64,000 bases of DNA from Ancylobacter pratisalsi (GTDB lineage Bacteria; Pseudomonadota; Alphaproteobacteria; Rhizobiales; Xanthobacteraceae). Location: the NCBI RefSeq assembly GCF_010669125.1, contig NZ_CP048630.1, positions 4,088,001 to 4,152,000 of the forward strand, written 5' to 3'. The notes beneath the pieces were generated by a model, which worked only from the letters and a program-made list of their open reading frames with translations, did not search any database and was not told the DNA's origin. A program made the translations under genes and the position numbers. Positions 51,940 to 59,011 of the stretch are shown here, one piece after another; position 1 is the first letter of the stretch; each line of letters begins with the position of its first letter.

Positions 51940-52355
51940 TCGAGCGAAAGCGTGAGCGCGACTATGTTGTGACCGTTCTCGCGGCGGTAAGCGAAGCTCC
52001 GCGCCAGATTGCGTACCAGATGCACGCCCAGGCCGCCGATGGGCCGCTGCTCGATGGAGCCGTCGAGGTCCGGCTCGGGGGCGGTGAAGGGGTCGAAGGC
52101 GTCGCCGTCGTCACTCAGCGTGAGTTCAAGAACCGCGCCTGCCAGGCGCGCATGAACGGCGATCTCGCCACGGCGCCCGTCGGGATAGCCGTGATCGACT
52201 GCGTTGTTGACGAACTCGTCGACCGCGAGGTGAAGGCGATGGGTGGTCTTGGGCGGCAGCCCGGCCGCATCCGAGAAGTCGTCGATCCGGGCGACAAGCG
52301 CCTCCATCTCCGACAGGTCGTTGGCAATGCGGACGTCCATCTCACGGAGTGTCAT
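51936..52355 (-). CDS. RsbW-like anti-sigma/serine-kinase ATP-binding protein
   Basis: The 139-residue protein is a HATPase_c_2 domain: N-box LAVDEFVNNAVDHGY near residue 43, G1 DDGDAFDP near residue 82, and G2 GGLGVHLVRNLA near residue 107. In the RsbW/SpoIIAB group such proteins phosphorylate a STAS antagonist and bind a partner, classically a sigma factor. The STAS gene lies immediately upstream on the same strand (38 bases), and the phosphatase of the opposite module could reverse the phosphorylation. No sigma factor gene lies in the window, so the partner may be something else, possibly the permease with the related C-terminal domain. Start ATG at 52353-52355. Confidence 0.9.
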   Translation of the reverse strand: MTLREMDVRIANDLSEMEALVARIDDFSDAAGLPPKTTHRLHLAVDEFVNNAVDHGYPDGRRGEIAVHARLAGAVLELTLSDDGDAFDPFTAPEPDLDGSIEQRPIGGLGVHLVRNLARSFAYRRENGHNIVALTLSLD

Positions 52356-52393
52356 GTTCCCGTCCGAGGGTGGCGGACTTCAGAAAGCCACCC

Positions 52394-52726
52394 CTACGTA
52401 AAGGAAGCAAGTGCCGTTTCGCGGGTTTGATGAATGGGGATCAGCGAGGAGAAGCCGGAGACCTCGAACACCTCGTGCACCTGGGGCGTGAGAGCGCACA
52501 CCGCGAGCGCGACGCTGGAGGAGCGGGCGAGCTTGGCGGCCTTGAGGACGACGCGCAGGCCCGCCGAGCTGATGTAGGTCAGTTCCGCGAAATCGAGCAG
52601 AACCGCCGTGCTGCCGTCGGGAATGACGGCCAGGAGTTCGTCGAGGCGTGCCGAGGAGCTGCTGTCGAGGCGGCCCTTGACCACCGTGACGACGATATTG
52701 CCTTCCACCAGCCGGTCGATCTGCAT
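52394..52726 (-). CDS. STAS-domain anti-sigma factor antagonist
   Basis: The 110-residue protein is a single STAS domain with the conserved YISSAGLRVVL segment, where Ser54 would be the phosphorylatable residue, preceded by VLLDFAELT. It matches SpoIIAA/RsbV antagonists, which bind the RsbW-like kinase when unphosphorylated. It lies between the NCS2 permease gene (208 bases upstream) and the RsbW-like gene (38 bases downstream), all on one strand. This gives a full kinase-antagonist pair next to a phosphatase module on the other strand. Start ATG at 52724-52726, with GAGAGATCG upstream. Confidence 0.92.
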   Translation of the reverse strand: MQIDRLVEGNIVVTVVKGRLDSSSSARLDELLAVIPDGSTAVLLDFAELTYISSAGLRVVLKAAKLARSSSVALAVCALTPQVHEVFEVSGFSSLIPIHQTRETALASFT

Positions 52727-52934
52727 TGTGTTTTCGATCTCTCGTCAGTCTTCATGCGTCGGCAGGAAGCAACCGTCCCGCAGGCGCGGGTGACTGTCGT
52801 GCCTATCTCGTGAGCGTGCCCAGAACTAAACAGAAAGGCTGACGCGCGCAAGCCGACCAAAGGTCAGGCGAAACACGCCGCCAGCCGCGCGCTAGGCGCG
52901 CCTTGCCGCGTGCGCAGGGGACGCGTCGGCCCGC

Positions 52935-54641
52935 TCAGTGCTCAAAGCGCAGCGTCAGCGTCTGCCGCTCGCCGAGCCGGCCCAGCAACAGCCGGTCGGC
53001 GCGTTTGGAGAGCATGTAGCCGACGAAGCGTGCCACCGCCGCCGCGTCGCCCAGAAGGTCCTCGGGCGAGGGGCGCAGCGTGGGAATCTCGATCGGCGCG
53101 CCGCGATAGAGCAGCGTGACATCGAGGTCGTTCTCGTCGAAACGCGCGCGCAGCACCACGCCGTCCTCGGCGACGCCGGTATCGAGAAGCATTTCCGCCG
53201 CCTCGGCGACAACGGGAATGGCGGAGCTGATGACATCGCGCCGGGCGCCCCAGATGTCGCCCTGGTGTTCCAGGAACGTGGTCGTGGCCTCGAACGGGTT
53301 GTCGTCGGTGGTCACCGGGACCGAGGCCTCCTGTCGGATGCCAATGCGGAACAGCAGGTTGAGCGCGATCGCGACGCCCGTGGACACGGAGAGCGGCGAG
53401 CCCAGGATCGGGTGCGCCCAGTCCGGCGTCGCGTCCACCAGCTCGGGCAGGATGGCCACGGCAAGTCCGGCCATGACCGCGAGGCCGACGGTGAAGATGC
53501 GCCGGTCGCTGAGGCGGCGGGAAAGGATAAGCTCCATGCCGGCGACGACGAGGAAGGCGGAGCTGTAGACGAGGATCGCGCCGACCACCGGATCGGGAAT
53601 CACCGACAGCGCGGCGATGAGCCGTGGCGAGAAGGCGGCCAGTACGACGATGACGCCGGACACCACGCCCACCCGCCATGCCGTGGTGCCGGTGGCGAAG
53701 GCGACGCCGATCGCTGCCGACGACGAGGCGCTGGCGAAGCCGCCGGTAACGGCGGCTCCCATGTCGGCCACGGTGTTGGGACGGATGGCGCGCGCGGCCT
53801 GGTTCATGTCGGCGCGGTGCCAGTCGGCATCGTCCATGCGCTGCATGGAAACGACCGTACTGATCATGTCGACCGCCGAAATGACGCCGGTGAGGATCGC
53901 CGCCGGCAGCATGGCCCAGGAGAAGGCCAGTCCGGGCCAGCCGAGCTGGGGCAGGTCGATCAGCGGAAGGTCGGCAAGCGCGCGCCCCGTGGGGCCGTGG
54001 GTGAGGCCCACATAATGCGCCAGACCCCAGCCGACGCCGGTTCCAATCGCGACCGCGAAAAGACGCAGCGGCCCGCGCGAAAAGATGGCCAGTACGACGA
54101 TGACGACCAGCGCCGCGAAGCTGACCATTGGGTAGCGCAGGTCCATCGCCGCGCCGCCCTGATCGGCGAGGCCGAACATACGCCGGAGTGCCGGTTCGGC
54201 CAGCGCCACGCCGAGCATGGTGACCGCGACGCCGCAGACCTCCGGTGGGAACAGCTTGCGCAGCGCCCCGGTGAAGAAGGTGAGCGAAAGCTGGGACAGC
54301 GCGGCGATCAGGCTCATCACCGCATAAAGCGCAGGACCGCCCGCCGCCAGCGACTGGACGGCGAGGGGCAGGTGGCTCGTGTTCGGTATCTGCACCAGCA
54401 GGAGGCCGGATCCGAAGCGCGGCCAGCATTCCAGTATCGTCGCCAGCCCCATGAAGATGACGCAGCTGGTGATGAGGATCTGCGTATCCTCGAACGACAG
54501 CCCGGCCTCCGTCGCGGCCACCAGCGGATAGACCACGAACAGCAACGCCAGCGAGGCATGCTGGACGCCAAGGCTGATCAAGGTGCCGAGCGGGACCTTG
54601 TCCGCAGCAGCGTAGACGATGTTGGATGGTTTACGCGACAT
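52935..54641 (-). CDS. NCS2-type nucleobase permease with C-terminal RsbW-like ATPase domain
   Basis: The 568-residue protein is longer than the usual 430-480 of the xanthine/uracil permeases. Residues about 15-430 have some 13 membrane segments with NCS2 motifs (LISLGVQHASLALLFVVYP; NTVADMGAAVTGGFASASSS; VVGAILVYSSAFLVV). From about residue 440 to 568 lies a soluble domain (WGARRDVISSAIPVVAEAAE; LLYRGAPIEIP; FVGYMLSKRADRLLLGRLG; LTLRFEH) whose order of motifs resembles the RsbW-like protein two genes downstream, with a weak N-box that lacks the usual Asn. So the permease may be controlled by partner switching. The substrate is probably a purine or uracil. Start ATG at 54639-54641. Confidence 0.85.
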   Translation of the reverse strand: MSRKPSNIVYAAADKVPLGTLISLGVQHASLALLFVVYPLVAATEAGLSFEDTQILITSCVIFMGLATILECWPRFGSGLLLVQIPNTSHLPLAVQSLAAGGPALYAVMSLIAALSQLSLTFFTGALRKLFPPEVCGVAVTMLGVALAEPALRRMFGLADQGGAAMDLRYPMVSFAALVVIVVLAIFSRGPLRLFAVAIGTGVGWGLAHYVGLTHGPTGRALADLPLIDLPQLGWPGLAFSWAMLPAAILTGVISAVDMISTVVSMQRMDDADWHRADMNQAARAIRPNTVADMGAAVTGGFASASSSAAIGVAFATGTTAWRVGVVSGVIVVLAAFSPRLIAALSVIPDPVVGAILVYSSAFLVVAGMELILSRRLSDRRIFTVGLAVMAGLAVAILPELVDATPDWAHPILGSPLSVSTGVAIALNLLFRIGIRQEASVPVTTDDNPFEATTTFLEHQGDIWGARRDVISSAIPVVAEAAEMLLDTGVAEDGVVLRARFDENDLDVTLLYRGAPIEIPTLRPSPEDLLGDAAAVARFVGYMLSKRADRLLLGRLGERQTLTLRFEH

Positions 54642-54781
54642 GTTGCGGGGCCGGGGCGTCGTCGTGGAAGGGGCCAGCTCTCTACGCCGCCTGTGTGGCG
54701 ATGGCGTTAAGCCGGGGCTCCAGCCGGGCGGTCCGCCGCGAAAAACGTCGCGCCAGCCCGGCCCCTAGAATCCAGTGCGGA

Positions 54782-55102
54782 CTATGAAGACTCGGGTGTG
54801 GTGTCGCAAGGCGGCCGTGTCCGCACCCGTGGACGGCGACGCGTGGGCGCAAGGGGATCAGCCAGGGGAAGAGGTGGTGGCCCTATCGGGCGTTCCTTCC
54901 AGGCGATGTAGGCGGCGAGGGCGGACTCAAGGTCGGAAATTGAGCGCCTGGCATCGAGATTTATGACGCCGGCGGCGATTTCAACGGCGAAGACTGGCCA
55001 GTAACGATCCACCGCAGCGGGAAGATCGAGTTGGTCGATAAGGGCTCCGCCCCCCAGGCCGATCTCGCATATCGCGCGTGCGCGACCCTCGATTCCGTCC
55101 AT
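54782..55102 (-). CDS. Hypothetical protein
   Basis: A 106-residue frame from ATG 55100-55102. The first 75 residues look protein-like, with ordinary composition (IEGRARAICEIGLGGGALID; VDRYWPVFAVEIAAGVINLD; ALAAYIAWKE); the last 30 are Pro/Arg-rich (LAPTRRRPRVRTRPP). No family is recognised, and no signal peptide or membrane segment is evident. The ribosome site is weak. It lies in a gene-poor patch next to tRNA-Asn. A real gene is plausible but not certain. Confidence 0.45.
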   Translation of the reverse strand: MDGIEGRARAICEIGLGGGALIDQLDLPAAVDRYWPVFAVEIAAGVINLDARRSISDLESALAAYIAWKERPIGPPPLPLADPLAPTRRRPRVRTRPPCDTTPESS

Positions 55103-55356
55103 GTGAAGATAGTAACCCAACGGGGGCTTTTGAGCACTAAAATTTTGCAGCGCGATATTTTAGGCACATGGCCCGGTTGCAGTGCGAGGTCGACCTATGC
55201 CAGCGGACCGGCGGCGGTGCGGTGGCTCGGGTCCTGCGGACGGTGCGCCGCCGGCGAAGGAGCCACCGGAGCCGGCCCGCCGCCGGCGTCGCCGGCGCGT
55301 CTGAAGCTGGACTATAGTACCCGCAATCGCCCTGAGGTACGGCCCGCCATTTGGGG

Positions 55357-55527
55357 ATGGACCAGGCCGCAACGAAGCTCATGGCCTGCAAGTGGATTAA
55401 CGTTGTCGTGCGTTCGCAGATGCTGCAGGCAAACGACAAGGCCGACAAATACAGGATAGAGGGGGTGGCAGGCTGGAACAGCGAGCGGACATTTAAAGTG
55501 AAGCTATCCAGAAATGTCGATGGATAG
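55357..55527 (+). CDS. Short hypothetical protein, 56 residues
   Basis: A frame from ATG 55357 to TAG 55525-55527 after an in-frame TGA at 55333. It reads MDQAATKLMACKWINVVVRS, continues charged (QANDKADKYRIEGVAGWNSE) and ends VKLSRNVDG. GC content is lower than the surrounding genes and the residue mix is unlike the Arg/Pro/Ala-rich high-GC shadows, so it may be a true small protein or the remnant of a larger foreign gene. A CTATCCA-N10-TGGATAG inverted repeat overlaps its 3' end (55504-55527). No family is recognised. It lies 40 bases from tRNA-Asn. Confidence 0.45.
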   Translation: MDQAATKLMACKWINVVVRSQMLQANDKADKYRIEGVAGWNSERTFKVKLSRNVDG

Positions 55528-55566
55528 ATCGCTCGGGAAAAGCTGAGCCGTCCCGAAACCGGGGGG

Positions 55567-55642
55567 TGGCTCCCTGAGCAGGACTCGAACCTGCGACCAT
55601 TCGATTAACAGTCGAACGCTCTACCAACTGAGCTATCAGGGA
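55567..55642 (-). tRNA. tRNA-Asn (GTT)
   Basis: The minus strand folds as a complete 76-base tRNA. The acceptor TCCCTGA pairs with TCAGGGA, followed by discriminator G and an encoded CCA. The D-loop has AGCTCAGTTGGTAGAGC, the anticodon loop is CTGTTAA giving GTT for Asn, and the T-loop is GGTTCGAGTCC. The 3' end points to the gene-poor patch. A small CCCG-GTTT-CGGG hairpin and TTTT lie just downstream and may end transcription. Confidence 0.97.
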
Positions 55643-55743
55643 CCAGAGGTGCCCAGCGCCAGGCGCTGAACACCGCGGAGGCCGGCCGTATAGCAATGCT
55701 CGGCCGGTTTGTGAAGCCGCAATGCGCAGCCTGTTGATATCCT

Positions 55744-57546
55744 TCAGGCGCTGAGCCGCTCCTGCTGCCCGGCGAACTGAAGCTGATGGAAGGAGAAGTA
55801 ACGCCCGCGACGGGCCACAAGCTCATCGTGGCAGCCGCTTTCCACCACACGTCCGCCGTCGATCACGAAGATGCGGTCGGCGTTGACGACCGTCTGCAGA
55901 CGATGGGCGATGACCAGCGTGGTGCGGTCCATCTGCAGCGAACGGAGCGCCTTCTGCACCTCGGCTTCCGATTCGCTGTCCAGCGCGGCTGTGGCCTCGT
56001 CCAGCAGCAGGATAGGCGCATCCTTGAGGAAGGCGCGGGCGATGGCGATACGCTGGCGCTGGCCGCCCGAAAGCTGGGCGCCGTGTTCGCCGACGCGGCT
56101 GTCATAGCCTTCCGCGAAGGTCATGATGAAGTCATGCGCGTGGGCGGACTTTGCCGCGGCGATGATCTCCTCCTCGGTCGCGGACGGGCGACCGAAGGCG
56201 ATGTTCTCGCGCACCGAGCCCGAGAACAGGAAGACGTCCTGACTGACGAAGCCGATGGCCTCGCGCAGGGAGCGTCGCGTGACCTCGTTGGTCTTCTGCC
56301 CGTCGATGGCAATGGAGCCGGATTCGACTTCATAGAACCGCTCGATGAGGCTCATCACCGTGCTCTTGCCGCCACCGGAGGGGCCGACCAGAGCGGAGGT
56401 CTTGCCGGCCTCGGCGACAAAGGAAAGGCCACGCAGGACAGGCTCGTTCTCACGATACCCGAAATAGACGTCGTTGAACTCGATCTGCCCGCCCTTGAGC
56501 TGGAGCACCGGCGTGCCAGGCTCGTCCTGTTCGATGGCCTTCATGTCGAGGATCTCGAACAGCATGCGCGCGCCCAGCAGATGCGACGTCATGTCGATGT
56601 TCAGGCGCGCGAGACGCTTGGCGGGCTCGTAGCTGAGCAGCAGCGCGGTGATGACCGAGAAAAACTCGCCCGGCGTGCGTCCGGCATGCAGCACGCCATA
56701 GCCCGCATACATGACCACCAGACCGATGGCGACGCCGCCCAGCGCCTCCATCAGCGGGCCAGACTGCGACTGGGCGCGGATCATGCGGTTGGACGCCTTC
56801 TCCAGCGCGTCGATGCGCCCGTTGATTCGCACGCGCAGCGGGTCCTCCATGGTGAAGGACTTGATGGTGCGAATGCCCTGAAACGCTTCGAGCGATTCGG
56901 TCATGATCTGCACCGCGCTGTGGAACTCGCGGCTGAAGATTTTCTGCACCTTGCGGATGAGGCTGCGTACGCCGCCTACCGCGATCGGCATCACCAGGAG
57001 GCCGATGAGCGCCATGAACGGGTCTTGCAGGATCATGACCATCGTCAGGCCGATGACGGAGAGCAGGTCGCGGCCAAGGCTGGTAATGATGAGATTGAGC
57101 ACGTTGCGTGCGCCCTGCGCGCCCGCATTGAAGCGCAGCATGAGCTCGGCGGTGTGGTTGGCGCCGAAGTAGCGCACATCCTGCGCCAGCAGCCGGTCCA
57201 GCACGCGCTTCTGGTTGTCGGCGACGATGCGGTTACCGACCTTCGCCAGCGTGACGGCCTGCCCGTAGGACGAGAAGCCCTTGATGATGCTCAGCGCCAG
57301 CACCGTTCCCGACAGGATCCAGATCGCGGCCGAATTCTGCTCGACGAAGATGCGGTTGATCACGTCGCCCATGAGATAGGCCAGGCCGGAGGTGGACCCT
57401 GCCATCACGCCCATGAAGACGAAGGAGATTGCGTATCCCTTCCAGTGGCGGCGGCCATCGGTCAAGAACAGGCGGTAGATCGTGTCCCGTGTTTCGGGAC
57501 TGATCATGTTCTTGATCGAATTGGCCAGCTTGGGCGGCAGCAACAT
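55744..57546 (-). CDS. MsbA-like ABC exporter (permease-ATPase half transporter)
   Basis: The 600-residue protein has an N-terminal membrane domain (about 35-320, six helices) and a C-terminal ATPase with Walker A GPSGGGKST, signature LSGGQRQRIAIARA, Walker B ILLLDEATAALDSE and switch VIAHRLQT. It acts as a homodimer. The order and sequence (MLLPPKLANSIKNMISPETR at the start) fit MsbA-type lipid A or multidrug exporters common in Rhizobiales. ATG 57544-57546 has GAGGAA eight bases upstream; the frame opens further up at 57663. It lies between tRNA-Asn and tRNA-Cys. Whether lipid A is the substrate cannot be told. Confidence 0.92.
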   Translation of the reverse strand: MLLPPKLANSIKNMISPETRDTIYRLFLTDGRRHWKGYAISFVFMGVMAGSTSGLAYLMGDVINRIFVEQNSAAIWILSGTVLALSIIKGFSSYGQAVTLAKVGNRIVADNQKRVLDRLLAQDVRYFGANHTAELMLRFNAGAQGARNVLNLIITSLGRDLLSVIGLTMVMILQDPFMALIGLLVMPIAVGGVRSLIRKVQKIFSREFHSAVQIMTESLEAFQGIRTIKSFTMEDPLRVRINGRIDALEKASNRMIRAQSQSGPLMEALGGVAIGLVVMYAGYGVLHAGRTPGEFFSVITALLLSYEPAKRLARLNIDMTSHLLGARMLFEILDMKAIEQDEPGTPVLQLKGGQIEFNDVYFGYRENEPVLRGLSFVAEAGKTSALVGPSGGGKSTVMSLIERFYEVESGSIAIDGQKTNEVTRRSLREAIGFVSQDVFLFSGSVRENIAFGRPSATEEEIIAAAKSAHAHDFIMTFAEGYDSRVGEHGAQLSGGQRQRIAIARAFLKDAPILLLDEATAALDSESEAEVQKALRSLQMDRTTLVIAHRLQTVVNADRIFVIDGGRVVESGCHDELVARRGRYFSFHQLQFAGQQERLSA

Positions 57547-57728
57547 CAGATACTTCCTCTGCAACGGAACGCGAGGGCGGGGTTCGTCGGCCTCGTGCGT
57601 TCCGATCACGACGCGCGCGTATCGCGCGCAACGTTGAATTCCGGTTTCATCAACGACGATCAACCGGTCTTGTCAAACAATTGAGGGTGGTCCGGCAGGC
57701 GGCAGTGTCCCTACTGTGTCCCGCGCAT

Positions 57729-57771
57729 CACGCGTCGCCGGCGTCAACTTAATGCCCGCCGGCGACGCGTG
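57729..57771 (-). terminator. 15-bp hairpin directly after tRNA-Cys
   Basis: CACGCGTCGCCGGCG (57729-57743) and CGCCGGCGACGCGTG (57757-57771) are perfect complements around 13 bases. The hairpin starts seven bases after the tRNA-Cys 3' end on its strand. No T-run follows on either strand, so it may terminate with help, or direct 3' processing. Confidence 0.5.
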
Positions 57772-57778
57772 TGTGAAC

Positions 57779-57852
57779 TGGAGGCCACGGAGGGAATCGA
57801 ACCCCCGTACGCGGATTTGCAGTCCGCTGCGTAACCACTCCGCCACGTGGCC
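57779..57852 (-). tRNA. tRNA-Cys (GCA)
   Basis: The minus strand gives a 74-base tRNA: acceptor GGCCACG pairs with CGTGGCC, then discriminator T and an encoded CCA. The anticodon loop is CTGCAAA, giving GCA for Cys, and the T-loop is GGTTCGATTCC. It is followed by the strong hairpin at 57729-57771. Confidence 0.97.
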
Positions 57853-58122
57853 AGACGGCCGGCACACAGCCAAGCCGAAAGACCGGGGCGCCTCATAACA
57901 GAGCCGTTCGTGATCGGCAACGCCGCTCGTCGTTCCTCAACAGGGCAGGGGGGCGCCAATCGGCGCAAACGGCACACATGCACCGTCAGAAAGCTCGGAG
58001 AAGGCGCGGGAAACCGCCGACGAGGCTTGCATTGCGGGCGCCGGTGCCGCAATTCTCCTCTCAGTTTCGGTCGGGAGCCACCGGACCCGGTGCGGCGGCT
58101 CCTATTGCGAGGTTGTCCGAGA

Positions 58123-58785
58123 ATGATCGATTTCGCCGAGATGCGGCGCGCCATGGTGGACGCGCAGGTGCGTGCCAACGATGTCACCGACCTGCGGATC
58201 GTCGCCGCCATGCTGGAAACTCCGCGCGAGCGCTTCGTGCCGCCGGGGCTGCAGAACTTCGCCTATATCGACGATGACCTGCTGGTGAAGCCGGGCACGC
58301 CGGCTCGCTACCTGATGGAGCCGATGGTTCTCGCCAAGCTGCTTCAGGCCGCGGAGATCTCTTCCGACGCGCTCGTGCTCGATGTCGGTGCCGCGACCGG
58401 CTATTCCACGGCCGTGCTCGCCAAGCTGGCGGGGCAGGTGGTCGCGCTTGAGGAAGACGCAGAGCTGGCGGCACAGGGTTCGACGCTTCTTGTCGAGCTT
58501 GGTCTGCTGAATGCCGCCTATGTTCAGGGGCCGATGACCGCCGGTTGGCCGGGTGAGGCGCCTTACGACGTGATCCTGCTGAACGGCTCGATCGATTCGG
58601 CGCCCGAGGCGCTGCTTGCCCAGCTCAAGCCCGAAGGGCGCCTCGTGGCGGTTCTCGGACAGGGGCGTTCGGGCCGCGCGACCGTCTATGTCAACACCCC
58701 CGGCGGTATCGGTTCGCGCATCGTGTTCGATGCCGCCGTGCCCACCCTTCCGGGCTTCGAAGCCCGTGCCGGCTTCGTTTTCTGA
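58123..58785 (+). CDS. pcm: Protein-L-isoaspartate O-methyltransferase
   Basis: The 220-residue protein matches the PCMT family: N-terminal MRRAMVDAQVRANDVTDLRI, the AdoMet-binding motif VLDVGAATGYSTAVLAKLAG near residue 86, and GWPGEAPYDVILLNGSID near residue 145. It repairs isoaspartyl residues in aged proteins using S-adenosylmethionine, though the short alphaproteobacterial form may have other targets. ATG 58123 follows GCGAGG; the frame opens earlier at 57847 inside and near the tRNA. In Rhizobiales this gene often precedes tolC, as here (226 bases later). Confidence 0.9.
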   Translation: MIDFAEMRRAMVDAQVRANDVTDLRIVAAMLETPRERFVPPGLQNFAYIDDDLLVKPGTPARYLMEPMVLAKLLQAAEISSDALVLDVGAATGYSTAVLAKLAGQVVALEEDAELAAQGSTLLVELGLLNAAYVQGPMTAGWPGEAPYDVILLNGSIDSAPEALLAQLKPEGRLVAVLGQGRSGRATVYVNTPGGIGSRIVFDAAVPTLPGFEARAGFVF

Positions 58786-58888
58786 GGCTTCCGAATCGTC
58801 GAGCACAAGGTGCGAGCCACCTTGTGCGTGCCTCGCGGCGGGTCGCTGTGGCGCATCTGCCGCGTTCCTCCGCAAAACGCCCGCCGAA

Positions 58889-58906
58889 GTGAACCGGGTA
58901 GTTCAC
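58889..58906. promoter_or_regulatory. GTGAAC-N6-GTTCAC dyad upstream of tolC
   Basis: Perfect six-base arms lie 106 bases before the tolC start. Together with the dyad at 58926-58952 this makes a double inverted-repeat promoter region, as expected for a TetR- or MarR-like repressor of an efflux gene. No regulator gene is adjacent. Confidence 0.45.
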
Positions 58907-58925
58907 ATACCCTCCTTCAGCACCT

Positions 58926-58952
58926 ATTCTGTGCATGCGTCATTCACAGAAT
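58926..58952. promoter_or_regulatory. ATTCTGTG-N11-CACAGAAT dyad upstream of tolC
   Basis: Perfect eight-base arms flank 11 bases, 60 bases before the tolC start codon. Its place and size suit an operator or an mRNA hairpin in the leader. It is distinct from the GTGAAC dyad 20 bases upstream. Confidence 0.5.
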
Positions 58953-59011
58953 GAGAGTCTCCCACTCGTAGGGGATTCCGAAGAAGTTAGCGTTCTCAGG
59001 GGTTTGGGACC

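Larger units (their letters stand above)
54642..55566. other. Gene-poor patch between permease and tRNA-Asn
   Basis: This 925-base stretch has lower GC from about 55300 onward. It holds two uncertain short genes (54782-55102 minus and 55357-55527 plus), described separately. No integrase, transposase or target duplication is seen. It abuts the 3' end of tRNA-Asn, a usual integration side. Confidence 0.5.

Noticed and set aside
55786..57684. A 632-residue antisense frame over the MsbA-like exporter
   Set aside because: The exporter has all ABC motifs. The antisense translation has only low-complexity, charged sequence.
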